A DNA stretch of 25,194 bases, taken from positions 1 through 25,194 of the forward strand of contig JAWXCI010000031.1 in the NCBI GenBank assembly GCA_034408895.1, given 5' to 3'. Position 1 is the stretch's first letter; each line of letters starts with the position of its first letter. Below the pieces are notes generated by a model, which was not told the origin of the DNA, did not search any database, and was given only the letters and a program-made list of their open reading frames with translations. This document shows positions 1 to 7,962 of the stretch, piece by piece. This stretch comes from UBA4660 sp034408895 (lineage in GTDB: Bacteria > Bacteroidota > Bacteroidia > Flavobacteriales_D > Sanyastnellaceae). A program made the translations under genes and the position numbers.

Positions 1-76
1 AATGTGTGCTAACCAATCGGTTTTTACTTTTGTATTCATGGCCGCAAAGCAGAACTGCGAAAATCATTGAATCAAG

Positions 77-940
77 ATGGGGTTCAGCGGGGGGTTACAA
101 TCAGGCAGCATTTATTTCAATACACCGGTAGGCATAAGCAAATTCGATGGACAACGTTTCACCACATTGAGCATTACAAAAACATACCCCACCGGCAAAG
201 GTTGGAAATTAGATACGGATGATTTGTGGTTCAGGGGCGCCTAGGATTCCGGTGTGGTTTATCAGTATGATGGTAAATCGTTACACCGCCTGGAATTTCC
301 CAGAACCAAAGCAGGTGATGAATTTATCGCGCGATTCCCGCGTTCAGAATTCCCCAATGTGAAGTCCAGTCCTTATGACGTTTATACCATATATAAAGAC
401 AGTAAAGGAAGTGTCTGGTTTGGTACGGCAACGGTGGGGCGCATGTCGCTATGATGGAAAGTCTTTTAACTGGTTGTACGAAGACCATCTGACCAATCCA
501 CCGGGGGGAGGTTCTTTTGGTATCCGCTCTATCATTGAAGACCACGAGGAAAAGTTCTGGCTCTGCAATACCTGGTATCGGTACACGATCGAACCAAATG
601 ACGCAGCGGAGGAAGAAGGTTTATTGAATTACAAAAGAGAAACGGGGATTGACGGTTTAAAAGCCCCGGATGGAGATGATGTCTACTACATGTCCGCAGT
701 GAATGATGATAAAGGCGATTTATGGATGGCAACATATGGTGCAGGTGTTTGGCGATACGATCCTTCGGCAGAGCTTAAGACAGGTTCCAAAAACATAACC
801 CATTACCCGGTCGAAAATGGTGATAAAACGGTTACTCTTTTCTCCATACATAAGATAACCTAGGCGACTTATGGCTTGGAACACATGAGAACGGTGTTTA
901 TAAATTCAACGGTGAGGCATTTGAGAGATTCTGGCCATGA
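77..940 (+). pseudogene. Broken two-component-regulator-type beta-propeller protein
   Basis: The translation shows repeated propeller signatures of the kind found in two-component-regulator propeller repeats: VWFGT, YDGKSFNWL, DLWMATYGAGVWRYD and DLWLGTHENGVYKFNG. Such repeats form periplasmic or extracellular beta-propeller sensors in Bacteroidota. The frame is broken three times. An in-frame TAG lies at 242-244, where a Q codon (CAG) would fit. An extra G near 433-437 moves the frame from VWFGTATVG into ACRYDGKSF. One base is lost near 852-856, moving HKD into NLGDLWLG. The last piece ends at TGA 938-940. The first ATG of this frame is at 77, but no signal peptide is visible, so the true 5' end is missing or also shifted. 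Either the gene is dead or the sequence has errors. Family assignment is moderately sure; the sensed signal is unknown. Confidence 0.6.
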
Positions 941-1008
941 CGATAGAAAGAAGTGCAGACACTAACATTGGTTTTGCCATAGGACGACTGAACTGCTTCT
1001 GAATAGGC

Positions 1009-1383
1009 ATGGAAACTAAAGACGGCAAGCAAGCTTTTTATGCCAGGACAAGACCAGATTGGCGAAGGTGGTTGAGAAAAAATTGTCAATCAGAGAAATC
1101 TGTTTGGTTAATTCTCTACCACAAAAAGTGTAATGTGCCATGTGTCAATCTCAACGATGCAACAGAAGAAGCATTGTGTTTTGGTTGGATAGACAGCTTG
1201 TGTAAAAAGAGGGATGTTGTAAGCTATTACAGGACCTTTACGCCTCGTAATCCAAAGAACAGTAAGTGGAGCAAACCCAACATAGAACGAGCAGAGAGAA
1301 TGATGGAAAAAGAATTAATGACCGAACAAGGACAGAAACTGATTGACATCGCTAAAGAGACAGGCAAATGGATTATAGAATGA
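1009..1383 (+). CDS. YdeI-family protein, C-terminally shortened
   Basis: The 124-residue product matches the N-terminal part of the YdeI/OmpD-associated family: WRRWLRKNCQSEKSVWLI near residues 18-36, ATEEALCFGWIDS near 51-63, KWSKPNIERAERM near 85-98, and GQKLIDIAKETGKW near 108-121. Family members usually run to about 190 residues and carry a further OmdA-type C-terminal region. Here TGA follows immediately after the conserved GKWIIE and no continuation is recognisable in the next frames, so about a third of the protein is absent. The family is linked by annotation to bacteriocin tolerance, but its biochemistry is poorly known. ATG 1009 is the natural start because the conserved domain begins shortly after it. 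The gene follows the broken propeller gene on the same strand and may itself be decaying. Confidence 0.6.
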   Translation: METKDGKQAFYARTRPDWRRWLRKNCQSEKSVWLILYHKKCNVPCVNLNDATEEALCFGWIDSLCKKRDVVSYYRTFTPRNPKNSKWSKPNIERAERMMEKELMTEQGQKLIDIAKETGKWIIE

Positions 1384-1438
1384 GAACACCCAGATGAACT
1401 TTGACAAATAGTTGCGAAACAAGATAATCTTACAAAAC

Positions 1439-1738
1439 ATGAAGGAGAAACCTGATAGCGAGAAAAATTCAGACGCTGACTTAAAATCAAAGTTTCCCCA
1501 AATGTTAATTGAAGAAGTCAAAAAATTAAGAGCAGGAGTTAGAACATACAGAGACTCCACAGGACATAATTTGTGCTGGCATTATCCTGGCCTTTGGAAT
1601 TTACTTCCCGAAAAAAACTATACCGGGTATTGCTATCCCCCATGTTCAGATTTTATTTCCCGTTGTGTCGCTTGCAGAAAATCCCTGGAAGAAGTGAATG
1701 AAAAACGGATTAACGGTTTACTTCACAAGCCATTGTAA
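1439..1738 (+). CDS. Small Cys-rich hypothetical protein
   Basis: This 99-residue product has a charged, lysine/glutamate-rich N-terminal half and a C-terminal half with five cysteines: LCWHYPGLWNLLPE, then GYCYPPCSDF, then RCVACRK. The C-x3-C and C-x2-C spacing could bind a metal, but no known zinc-ribbon family was recognised. There is no signal peptide or membrane segment, so a cytoplasmic location is expected. ATG 1439 is chosen over an in-frame TTG nine codons upstream. It lies 55 bp after the YdeI-like gene on the same strand, so co-transcription is possible. An inverted repeat follows the stop. Function unknown. Residue composition suggests a real protein, but homologues could not be checked. 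Confidence 0.5.
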   Translation: MKEKPDSEKNSDADLKSKFPQMLIEEVKKLRAGVRTYRDSTGHNLCWHYPGLWNLLPEKNYTGYCYPPCSDFISRCVACRKSLEEVNEKRINGLLHKPL

Positions 1739-1756
1739 ATTGGTTACAATAGGCGC

Positions 1757-1788
1757 ATTGTTGTTTGTGCAAAAACAAACAGCGCAAT
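1757..1788. repeat. Inverted repeat after the Cys-rich ORF
   Basis: TGTTTGT at 1762-1768 pairs with ACAAACA at 1775-1781 around a 6-nt loop, and outer ATTG/CAAT arms at 1757 and 1785 extend the stem. It starts 18 nt after the stop of the small ORF. There is no T-run, so it is at best a weak or factor-dependent transcription end. Confidence 0.4.
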
Positions 1789-1834
1789 AGCGGGAATTAG
1801 CCAGAGCACTGGATTGATGTCACGCCTGAAAAGC

Positions 1835-1875
1835 AAAAAAGCATTGCAGCACCAAATCAAGGCCGCAATGCTTTT
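1835..1875 (-). terminator. Intrinsic terminator of the giant secreted protein gene
   Basis: On the minus strand AAAAGCATTGC (1875-1865 pairing with 1847-1837) closes a stem of about 11 bp around a 17-nt loop and is followed by a run of six T. It lies about 16 nt after the TAA at 1892, as expected for a rho-independent terminator. Because the stem is A/T-flanked on both sides it could also stop plus-strand transcription from the upstream small genes. Confidence 0.75.
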
Positions 1876-1891
1876 CTATCAGTTCACTCGT

Positions 1892-4800
1892 TTACATGCA
1901 AGTCGTTCCGTAGTAGCTCGTGAACAACAGCAGGTCGCTCACATTGATAACTCCATTTCCATCCAAATCTGCGGGGCAGGTATTTTGTGGTTCAAAGGTG
2001 CATGAGCCGTTATCATCTGTGGCAGCGGGATCATAGTTCTGCGCATCAGCGTAAGTACAACCTTGTACTTCACAGGCACCCATCAAATCAGCCAAATCCA
2101 GACAGCCGTCATCATCGGTATCAGTATCGTTAGGATTAGTCATGGAAAAGTTTACTTCCGCACCATCTGTAAGGCCGTCAGCATCGGAGTCTTGCACGAG
2201 GGGATTGGTGAAAGATGCATTCACTTCGTCACCATCATTTAAACCATCATCATCCGAATCAGGATCTAGCGGGTCGGTTCCCAATGAAGTTTCATCGAGA
2301 TCAATAAGTCCGTCCCCATCTGTATCAATGCACGTTAGGTATTCGCAAGAACCATCATCGCAAGTATTAGCTGCATTGTAGTTGCAGGCGATTGCATCGG
2401 TGCATCCATCCACCCGGCCTTCATCCACTGTGCCGTCACAGTTGTCATCCACACCGTTGCACACATCTTCCGTTGCTCCTGCATTGATTGCAGCGTCAGC
2501 ATCATCGCAATCGCCCGACACTGTTGCTGTTTGATTGTAGCCTTCGCCCGGGCTTGCGCATGTATCCAATGAACTTAGATAGTATCCATCATTGTCGGCA
2601 TCGAGGTAATATGTTTCGATGGGCAATACTTCCACCTCAGATGAACCGCTCAAGGTATAAGTGCAAACACCATCAGTAACAGAAACCAGGTTCAACAATT
2701 GGCTGGAAGTTGCGGCTGCCACCGTAATGGTTGCAGTGCCTCCGGTCAGCAACACATCCTGGTCGCTTCCACCGTTGAGGTTGTAGGTGAATGTGGAGCC
2801 ATCGGTACCCGTAATGGTAAACACAGCATCGCTGCCTTCGCACACGGGACCATTGTTGCCAGCGCCAACGGACATTTCATACACCGTTACCGTGCGGCTC
2901 GTTTCCGCGGATGAAATAAGCAGAGCGTTACCTGTAGGGCTGTTCTCAGCAGAAACGAAAATGAGTCCTTCAACACCCAGGTCGGCCGGGTGGTTGATGT
3001 ATTGCAGGAACACCGGTGCCGCTGGATTGTTGATGTTGTAAACAAACACATCGCCTGTGCGCTCTGAGCCAACAAAAGCATACAGTTCACCATTCACTTC
3101 GCCTGTGGTAACTGCTTCTGGTTCTGGTCCTTTGTTATCACTGCGCGAATCGAAACCGCTAGTGGTTCCATCTGAATTGAAACGCGATGCAGCTTGCACT
3201 GCGGTTATTTGTTCCAGTTGGTCACCACTGTCATAGACCAAACTGAAGGAATCATTCCAGACGCTGAATGAACGGGCACCAAGTGCGTATATCTGGTCGA
3301 AGTCGCCATCACCATCCGTGTCGCCCGCAGCGTTGGTCAATTGAAGACGGCCAAGGTTTTGGTTAAGCTTCAAAGTGGCTGCATTGGGGAATGCCGTTGG
3401 GTCCAGCACATATCCTCCGGCACCCACACGAATTTCTTCGTTGAAGCCAGTCAATGAGCGCGAGTCACCTTCATTAGCTGTGAGGAAATAGTCGATGCCG
3501 CCCACCGAAAAACCAGCGATTGCATCAGGCATGTACATGCCCAGCACCGGCCAGTTTTGTATGTTGATAGTGCCCGATGAAAAGCCGGGAGCAAGGTCAC
3601 GGTCGCTTGCGTCAAGGCCGTTGCCCGCAAGGTTGTGGTCTTTGAATCCGAGCGGAATTATTTCGGTCACTGTTGCCGAAGCAACATCAAGCACCGCGAT
3701 GGCATTCGCTTCCTGGAGCGTTACGTATGCAGTGGCACCGTCTGTCGAGAAGCTAACGTATTCCGGTTCGAGGTCTTGCGCCACGGTGGCACCCGGCCCG
3801 AAAATGCGCACACCGGCAGCCTTCAGTGTTGCAATGTCAGGATTGAAAGAAGTGAATCCTGCAGTTTGTACCGTGGCGGAAGCAACGCCACCTGAAATGT
3901 CAATGATGGAAACAGAGCCTTCAGGGTCGAACGAATTGCCTTGCCCGTAGCTGTTCGGTTCTCCTTCGTTTGCAGTCAGCAATTTGCTGCCGTCCGGTGT
4001 GTAGATAATCATGTCAGGCAGGTAACCCACTGTCACACTATGAATGTAGGTAGCTGTAGCACCATCATAAAACGCAACAACTCCGGGTTGTTGTGCACCA
4101 CTGCCTCCGTCCACTATAGCATATCCTACCGCAACAACACCATCACGCACAGTCACACTGTTCGGCAGGATGTTGCCTGCGGCAGTGAAGCCGAACGGCA
4201 GGTTGTTAGGTCCCGTAAGCACACCGCTGTTATCAAGGGTGTAATACTCCATGACCGGTCCGGCCACGGTGAACACGCGATTACTTGCAGGATCAAAGGC
4301 AGAAATTTCGGCTCCATTAGCGCTCGTTGCAGTTGACCTGTACACGAGTGGCTGGCAGTTGTTATCGGTAATGCTGATGTTTTGAGTGATGATTGTTCCG
4401 AGTTCAATTCCTCCGGATGGATTGCTGATGGTGAGAATGGCTGTTTCAATTCCTTCCTGCTCCGAATCGTTGTTGATTGTGAATGTAACAGAGCCACTGG
4501 TTTGCCCGTTCGCTATCGTAATGTTAGTTGCAGACAACGTGTAATCACTTGAGGTGATTCCTGTACCGCTCACCCCAAGGCTCACGGTCTGGTTTCCGGT
4601 AACGGCTGATGAGGCAGTTGCTGTTACAGTGATGGAAGTAGTTGCCTGCTCCGTGCCTGCATTGGCGCTCACCGAAAGTTCAACAGTTGGCAGTGCAACA
4701 TCATTGTCGGTAATGTCCACGGTGGCACTCACCATTCCGCCAAGGGAGATTCCCGCTGACGGATTGCTAATGGCGATGGTGGCAGTTTCCAACAGTTCCG

Positions 4801-6064
4801 CATCCAGGTCGTTCTGCACTGTAAAGGTTACGCTTCCGGTGGTGGCACCATTGAAAATGGTAATTACCGTATTGGAAAGAAGGTAGTCGCCTGCGGTAAT
4901 GTCCGTACCACTTATTGAAACATCCACCGTTTGGTCTCCGGTTACCGGTGAAGTTGCGGTTGCTGTAACAGTTACCACAGTTTGGTCAGTTTCATTTCCA
5001 GCGTTTGTGCTCAGGGAAAGAGTGACCACCGGTGCTGGAGGAGCAATGGGTGCAAAGGCCACACCTTTAATAATGTTGTTTCCGCTGGCCGTGTAAAGGG
5101 TCACATTGTTGGCGGTGTTAATGCTAATAGCGGTATTGTAGCCAGCCGCGTCCGTAAGGAGGAGAAGACGGTTGTTAGTGAGTGCGCCCGCGCCTTCGGA
5201 TAGGAAAAGGTTGGCACCGGTTCCATTCCATTTTGCAGCAAGACCAAATCCACCGAAGGTGGTGACGTATGAACCATTGCTCACCCAACTGCCGCTCACC
5301 AGCGAATACTTGGCAATACTTCCGGCCGTATTGGATGTTGCGGACGAAACATATAATATGTCGTAGGTACTTCCATTAATTCCTGAAGAAACGAGATAAA
5401 AATCCTGGAACGAAGAATTATTTGTAAGTCCGGGCAGTCCTGTAAATGTTCCGCCCGTTATGGCTGAAACGGTGTTTACCTGGATGGTGGTCACGGTGCT
5501 GCTTTGTTGTCCCAAATAAACCACTCCGCCAAAAGATTTTATACCACGAATGTTTCCCGCGGGGCTTGCTGTGCTTGTGCCGTTGGTGTACAGGCCGCTC
5601 TGGTCAGCAATGTACCAGTTGGCGTTATCAACGGTAGTCGCGCAACGTGTCTGGTTGCCCGATGTGCCGGTGTAAGTAGTGGCAATTGAAAAAGTATATG
5701 ATGCATTGAGCGTACCCACCGCACGTGGATTCAAGGTATTCACATTGGAACCTGTTACTGTGCTGTTGGCACCGGTGAATGCAATCAGGCTTCCATCATC
5801 ACTGTTGGCCAGGTACATGGTGCTTGAAGCACTTCCTGAAAACCGCAATGCACTTGCCCCCGTGCCGTCAATGGAATATGTGTTCGCGGGTGATTGCCCT
5901 GCTGTGGAAGGGTCGAATTCCAGCACACTGCCGGTGGTATTATTTGCACTGGCTGAAGCCACAATCACAGCAAGGTTGCCGGTAGTGAAGGTTTGTCCAA
6001 TAGAACTGATTGCAACACTCAACAGCATGAGTGCAGCACTTAGATGTAAACTAAATTTTTTCAT
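1892..6064 (-). CDS. Giant secreted protein: Calx-beta, choice-of-anchor I, TSP3 and dockerin-like tail
   Basis: The 1390-residue exported protein starts at ATG 6064, where MKKFSLHLSAALMLLSVA forms a clear signal peptide; an in-frame ATG 17 codons upstream would put a charged stretch ahead of it. In order: a Ser/Thr-rich region (about 25-340), two Calx-beta modules (about 345-570, with DYLLSNTVITI and DYTLSATNITI), a choice-of-anchor I propeller (about 571-1064, with LTANEGEPNSYG, DPEGSVSIID and KGPEPEAV), an Ig-like part, a MopE-like Cys/Asp motif (GDCDDADAAINAGATEDVCN), thrombospondin type 3 calcium loops (about 1245-1325, DTDGDGLID and DSDDDGLND), and a terminal dockerin-like module (CPADLDGNGVINVSDLL). 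These families suggest a calcium-dependent cell-surface or extracellular adhesin. No canonical T9SS domain is present. The frame is intact over 4.2 kb, unlike several neighbours. Substrate and partners are unknown. Confidence 0.85.
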   Translation of the reverse strand: MKKFSLHLSAALMLLSVAISSIGQTFTTGNLAVIVASASANNTTGSVLEFDPSTAGQSPANTYSIDGTGASALRFSGSASSTMYLANSDDGSLIAFTGANSTVTGSNVNTLNPRAVGTLNASYTFSIATTYTGTSGNQTRCATTVDNANWYIADQSGLYTNGTSTASPAGNIRGIKSFGGVVYLGQQSSTVTTIQVNTVSAITGGTFTGLPGLTNNSSFQDFYLVSSGINGSTYDILYVSSATSNTAGSIAKYSLVSGSWVSNGSYVTTFGGFGLAAKWNGTGANLFLSEGAGALTNNRLLLLTDAAGYNTAISINTANNVTLYTASGNNIIKGVAFAPIAPPAPVVTLSLSTNAGNETDQTVVTVTATATSPVTGDQTVDVSISGTDITAGDYLLSNTVITIFNGATTGSVTFTVQNDLDAELLETATIAISNPSAGISLGGMVSATVDITDNDVALPTVELSVSANAGTEQATTSITVTATASSAVTGNQTVSLGVSGTGITSSDYTLSATNITIANGQTSGSVTFTINNDSEQEGIETAILTISNPSGGIELGTIITQNISITDNNCQPLVYRSTATSANGAEISAFDPASNRVFTVAGPVMEYYTLDNSGVLTGPNNLPFGFTAAGNILPNSVTVRDGVVAVGYAIVDGGSGAQQPGVVAFYDGATATYIHSVTVGYLPDMIIYTPDGSKLLTANEGEPNSYGQGNSFDPEGSVSIIDISGGVASATVQTAGFTSFNPDIATLKAAGVRIFGPGATVAQDLEPEYVSFSTDGATAYVTLQEANAIAVLDVASATVTEIIPLGFKDHNLAGNGLDASDRDLAPGFSSGTINIQNWPVLGMYMPDAIAGFSVGGIDYFLTANEGDSRSLTGFNEEIRVGAGGYVLDPTAFPNAATLKLNQNLGRLQLTNAAGDTDGDGDFDQIYALGARSFSVWNDSFSLVYDSGDQLEQITAVQAASRFNSDGTTSGFDSRSDNKGPEPEAVTTGEVNGELYAFVGSERTGDVFVYNINNPAAPVFLQYINHPADLGVEGLIFVSAENSPTGNALLISSAETSRTVTVYEMSVGAGNNGPVCEGSDAVFTITGTDGSTFTYNLNGGSDQDVLLTGGTATITVAAATSSQLLNLVSVTDGVCTYTLSGSSEVEVLPIETYYLDADNDGYYLSSLDTCASPGEGYNQTATVSGDCDDADAAINAGATEDVCNGVDDNCDGTVDEGRVDGCTDAIACNYNAANTCDDGSCEYLTCIDTDGDGLIDLDETSLGTDPLDPDSDDDGLNDGDEVNASFTNPLVQDSDADGLTDGAEVNFSMTNPNDTDTDDDGCLDLADLMGACEVQGCTYADAQNYDPAATDDNGSCTFEPQNTCPADLDGNGVINVSDLLLFTSYYGTTCM

Positions 6065-6334
6065 TTGTACTTGTTTTTTTGACCTTTTAGTAAGGGCGCA
6101 AAACTGTTGAGTCATTATTGGATGAATATCAAGGAAGTGTTACGGAATAAGCATTCAGCCAATAAGTTAATCCTGCCAGCGGCCCTTATTAAGGAAACAT
6201 TCTCCTAGCAATAGAATATGCTCAACACAGGAATAGTCATACAGGGAAAGGCTTTCGATAGAACCGGCCACGAGCCACGCCTTAATATAGCTGATAGAAA
6301 TTCTTGGATAGAGAACACGGTGGGCAAGACAGAC
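6065..6334. other. Intergenic stretch, divergent upstream region
   Basis: Between the divergent start at 6064 and the conserved element at 6335 no plausible coding sequence is visible. It must hold the promoter of the minus-strand giant gene; a poor match to a TAnnTTTG box (CAGTTTTG on the minus strand, near 6096-6103) is the only candidate. No repeats or RNA structures were recognised. Confidence 0.4.
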
Positions 6335-6416
6335 GTGTGACTGATGTAAAACTGATTCCAGATTCTATAACATACATGCTATGCCGTTGTTCAAACATTT
6401 GTGGCGTGCAAATTCA
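6335..6416 (+). promoter_or_regulatory. Conserved 82-bp upstream element, copy 1
   Basis: It begins with GTGTGACTGATGTAAAA (6335-6351), which recurs exactly at 7244-7260. By hand alignment 60 of 82 columns match with one gap, including TAACA, CAAACaTTTG (6392-6401), CGTG and AAATTCA. It lies upstream of the YflT-domain gene (ATG 6490). Two copies ahead of two adjacent stress-type units suggest a shared promoter or operator, perhaps for an alternative sigma factor. AACATTTG differs by one base from the TAnnTTTG -7 consensus, but no TTTG lies at the usual -33 spacing. Confidence 0.55.
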
Positions 6417-6489
6417 GACATTCATTAATAGTAACAGAGTGTCGTAATTCAACGAAGTGAAATCTAATTTTAAACTAAAAAACAGAAAA

Positions 6490-7047
6490 ATGAACAAGAA
6501 TCAACAAGACAATTACGGCACTGATACAGTGGAATCAGACCGTATTTTAACCGGAATGTTCTCGGACCGCGAGAGCACAGAAAGAGCGTACAATGCGCTT
6601 CACGAAAGAGGTTACACCAAGGACGACATCAATTTGGTGATGTCGGACGAAACCCGTAAAAAGCATTTTTCGGGGGATGTGAAAGACACGGAAATAGGAA
6701 CCAAGGCTGCCGAAGGTGCAGGAAAGGGCTCTGCTATTGGCGGTACGGTCGGTGCTGTTGTCGGTGTTATTGCCGCATTGGGTACCAGCCTCATAATTCC
6801 AGGCTTGGGATTGGTCATTGCCGGACCAATTGCTGCAGGTTTAGCGGGAGCTGGTGCAGGAGGTTTGACGGGTGGAATCATCGGTGCTTTAGTAGGCTCT
6901 GGTATTCCTGAAGAGCGGGCGAAATTATATGAGTCAGGAGTAAAGGAAGGCCGTATAGTTATGGGAGTTCATCCAAGAAATGATGAGGATGCTGATTATT
7001 TTGAAAAAACCTGGCGCGACAATAAAGCCGAGGAAATATATAGATAA
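6490..7047 (+). CDS. YflT-domain general stress protein
   Basis: The 185-residue product opens with a polar segment and then ILTGMFSDRESTERAYNALH (about 20-39) and GYTKDDINLVMSDETRKKHF, the pattern of the heat-induced stress protein YflT domain (general stress protein 17M type). A long Gly/Ala-rich hydrophobic stretch follows (about 65-140, GKGSAIGGTVGAVVGVIAAL and GPIAAGLAGAGAGGLTGGII), likely a membrane-associated glycine-zipper hairpin. The end returns to the first motif type with YESGVKEGRIVMGVHP. ATG 6490 is preferred to an in-frame GTG at 6457: an A-rich leader precedes it and MNKNQQ is a typical start. A strong terminator follows, so the gene is monocistronic. The shared element at 6335 suggests co-regulation with the next unit. 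Exact function in the family is unknown. Confidence 0.8.
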   Translation: MNKNQQDNYGTDTVESDRILTGMFSDRESTERAYNALHERGYTKDDINLVMSDETRKKHFSGDVKDTEIGTKAAEGAGKGSAIGGTVGAVVGVIAALGTSLIIPGLGLVIAGPIAAGLAGAGAGGLTGGIIGALVGSGIPEERAKLYESGVKEGRIVMGVHPRNDEDADYFEKTWRDNKAEEIYR

Positions 7048-7071
7048 TTGTGAAACCAATTTTTAGAAGGA

Positions 7072-7106
7072 AAGGGATACAGCGAAAAGTTGTATCCCTT
7101 TTTTTT
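7072..7106 (+). terminator. Strong intrinsic terminator
   Basis: AAGGGATACA (7072-7081) pairs perfectly with TGTATCCCTT (7091-7100) around a 9-nt loop and runs into eight T (7099-7106). It lies 24 nt after the YflT-domain stop codon. This ends that transcript and means the following genes need their own promoter, consistent with the second copy of the conserved element. Confidence 0.9.
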
Positions 7107-7243
7107 CGGCACGAAACCTTGAAGAAGTAAAATCATGTCTTACTATGTTTTCAGTAAATCATGTTAGTATTGTGATGCCCGTATCAAAGCCTTTTCCTTC
7201 CATAAAGGATCGAACACAAATCCCCGAAGACGTTGCCAGGAAA

Positions 7244-7324
7244 GTGTGACTGATGTAAAATTGAGTCCGGGTTCTGTAACAAGCGTGAGTTCCGAGTCGC
7301 AAACCTTTGAACCGTGAAAATTCA
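7244..7324 (+). promoter_or_regulatory. Conserved 82-bp upstream element, copy 2
   Basis: Second copy of the element at 6335, sharing its first 17 bases exactly and then TAACA, CAAACcTTTG (7300-7309), CGTG and AAATTCA in the same order. Here CAAACcTTTG is 41 nt from the start codon at 7350, against 89 nt in copy 1. Because a terminator separates the two units, this copy most likely drives the small-peptide and baeRF-like genes under the same signal. Confidence 0.55.
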
Positions 7325-7349
7325 TTCACAACCTAAACAAAAAAACAAG

Positions 7350-7520
7350 ATGAAAACTACGCACAGCTCTTATAGCAACCCGCATGTCCGCCCAATTCCC
7401 AATTCCGATGAGGACCACAACCCCGGACAACCTAATCCACTTGTTCCAATTGTACCGCAGCGCAATCCGAACCCGGAAGTGCCGTACATAGGGGATTGGA
7501 AAATACAGACTCACAACTGA
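7350..7520 (+). CDS. Small Pro/Asn-rich hypothetical protein
   Basis: A 56-residue polar product, rich in Pro, Asn and His, with segments such as NPHVRPIPNSDEDHNPGQP and VPIVPQRNPNPEVPYIGDW. There is no signal peptide, membrane helix or recognisable domain; it is probably disordered. ATG 7350 is preceded by an A-rich leader like that of the YflT gene, and the conserved element lies just upstream. The stop at 7518-7520 is 11 nt before the next gene's ATG, so the two are likely translated from one message. Its compositional bias and placement in a stress-type unit support a real gene, but no function can be named. Confidence 0.55.
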   Translation: MKTTHSSYSNPHVRPIPNSDEDHNPGQPNPLVPIVPQRNPNPEVPYIGDWKIQTHN

Positions 7521-7531
7521 TTAATAAGATC

Positions 7532-7903
7532 ATGAACAATCACAAAAAATTTGGTGTGTGGATGGACACCCATAACGCCATAATAGTAGGAACTGAAAAT
7601 GGCGGCACTGGCCCGATTAAAGTGCTGGCTCACATTGGTGCCGAAGAAGTTTCCCCACATCCAAGCGAAAAAAATGAGCACAATCAAAAGAAAATGCTAC
7701 AGGCAAAGTTCTTTAAAGAGATAACGTCACACCTGCAAAATGCAACGCATGTGTACGCAACAGGCACCGGCCAGGTGCAGGAACAATTCATTCATCACCT
7801 TGCAGACACTCCTCAGTTTAAGAACGCGATAACCGAAGAATCCACGGCTAACCGGATGAGCGATGAAAAACTGCTGGAATTTTTTTCAGAGAAATTAAAC
7901 TAG
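7532..7903 (+). CDS. baeRF/host-attachment-like small protein
   Basis: The 123-residue cytoplasmic product begins KKFGVWMDTHNAIIVG, the opening beta-strand pattern of small proteins annotated as host-attachment or bacterial eRF1-like (baeRF), which usually read (K)VGVWIDxxKAxIV. A charged, His/Asn-rich middle follows, then FFKEITSHLQNATHVYATGTGQ and a C-terminal RMSDEKLLEFFSEKL, which matches the typical ending (MTDxQLxxxVRxFF). ATG 7532 is chosen over TTG 7496, because TTG would overlap the previous gene. Related proteins often sit with stress proteins in Bacteroidota, fitting its neighbours. A role in ribosome or stress physiology is inferred only. It could also be an unrelated small family; fold-level comparison would decide. 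Confidence 0.5.
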   Translation: MNNHKKFGVWMDTHNAIIVGTENGGTGPIKVLAHIGAEEVSPHPSEKNEHNQKKMLQAKFFKEITSHLQNATHVYATGTGQVQEQFIHHLADTPQFKNAITEESTANRMSDEKLLEFFSEKLN

Positions 7904-7962
7904 GAAGAATCGGAAGTACATCGTTTTAACCGTTCAGTGAGTTTGCCACTCATCAATCCCTG

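Noticed and set aside
2142..6110. Several plus-strand open frames across the giant protein gene
   Set aside because: They are antisense shadows of an intact 1390-residue gene whose domain content is unmistakable; they are rich in repeats only because the Asp/Gly/Thr repeats are.
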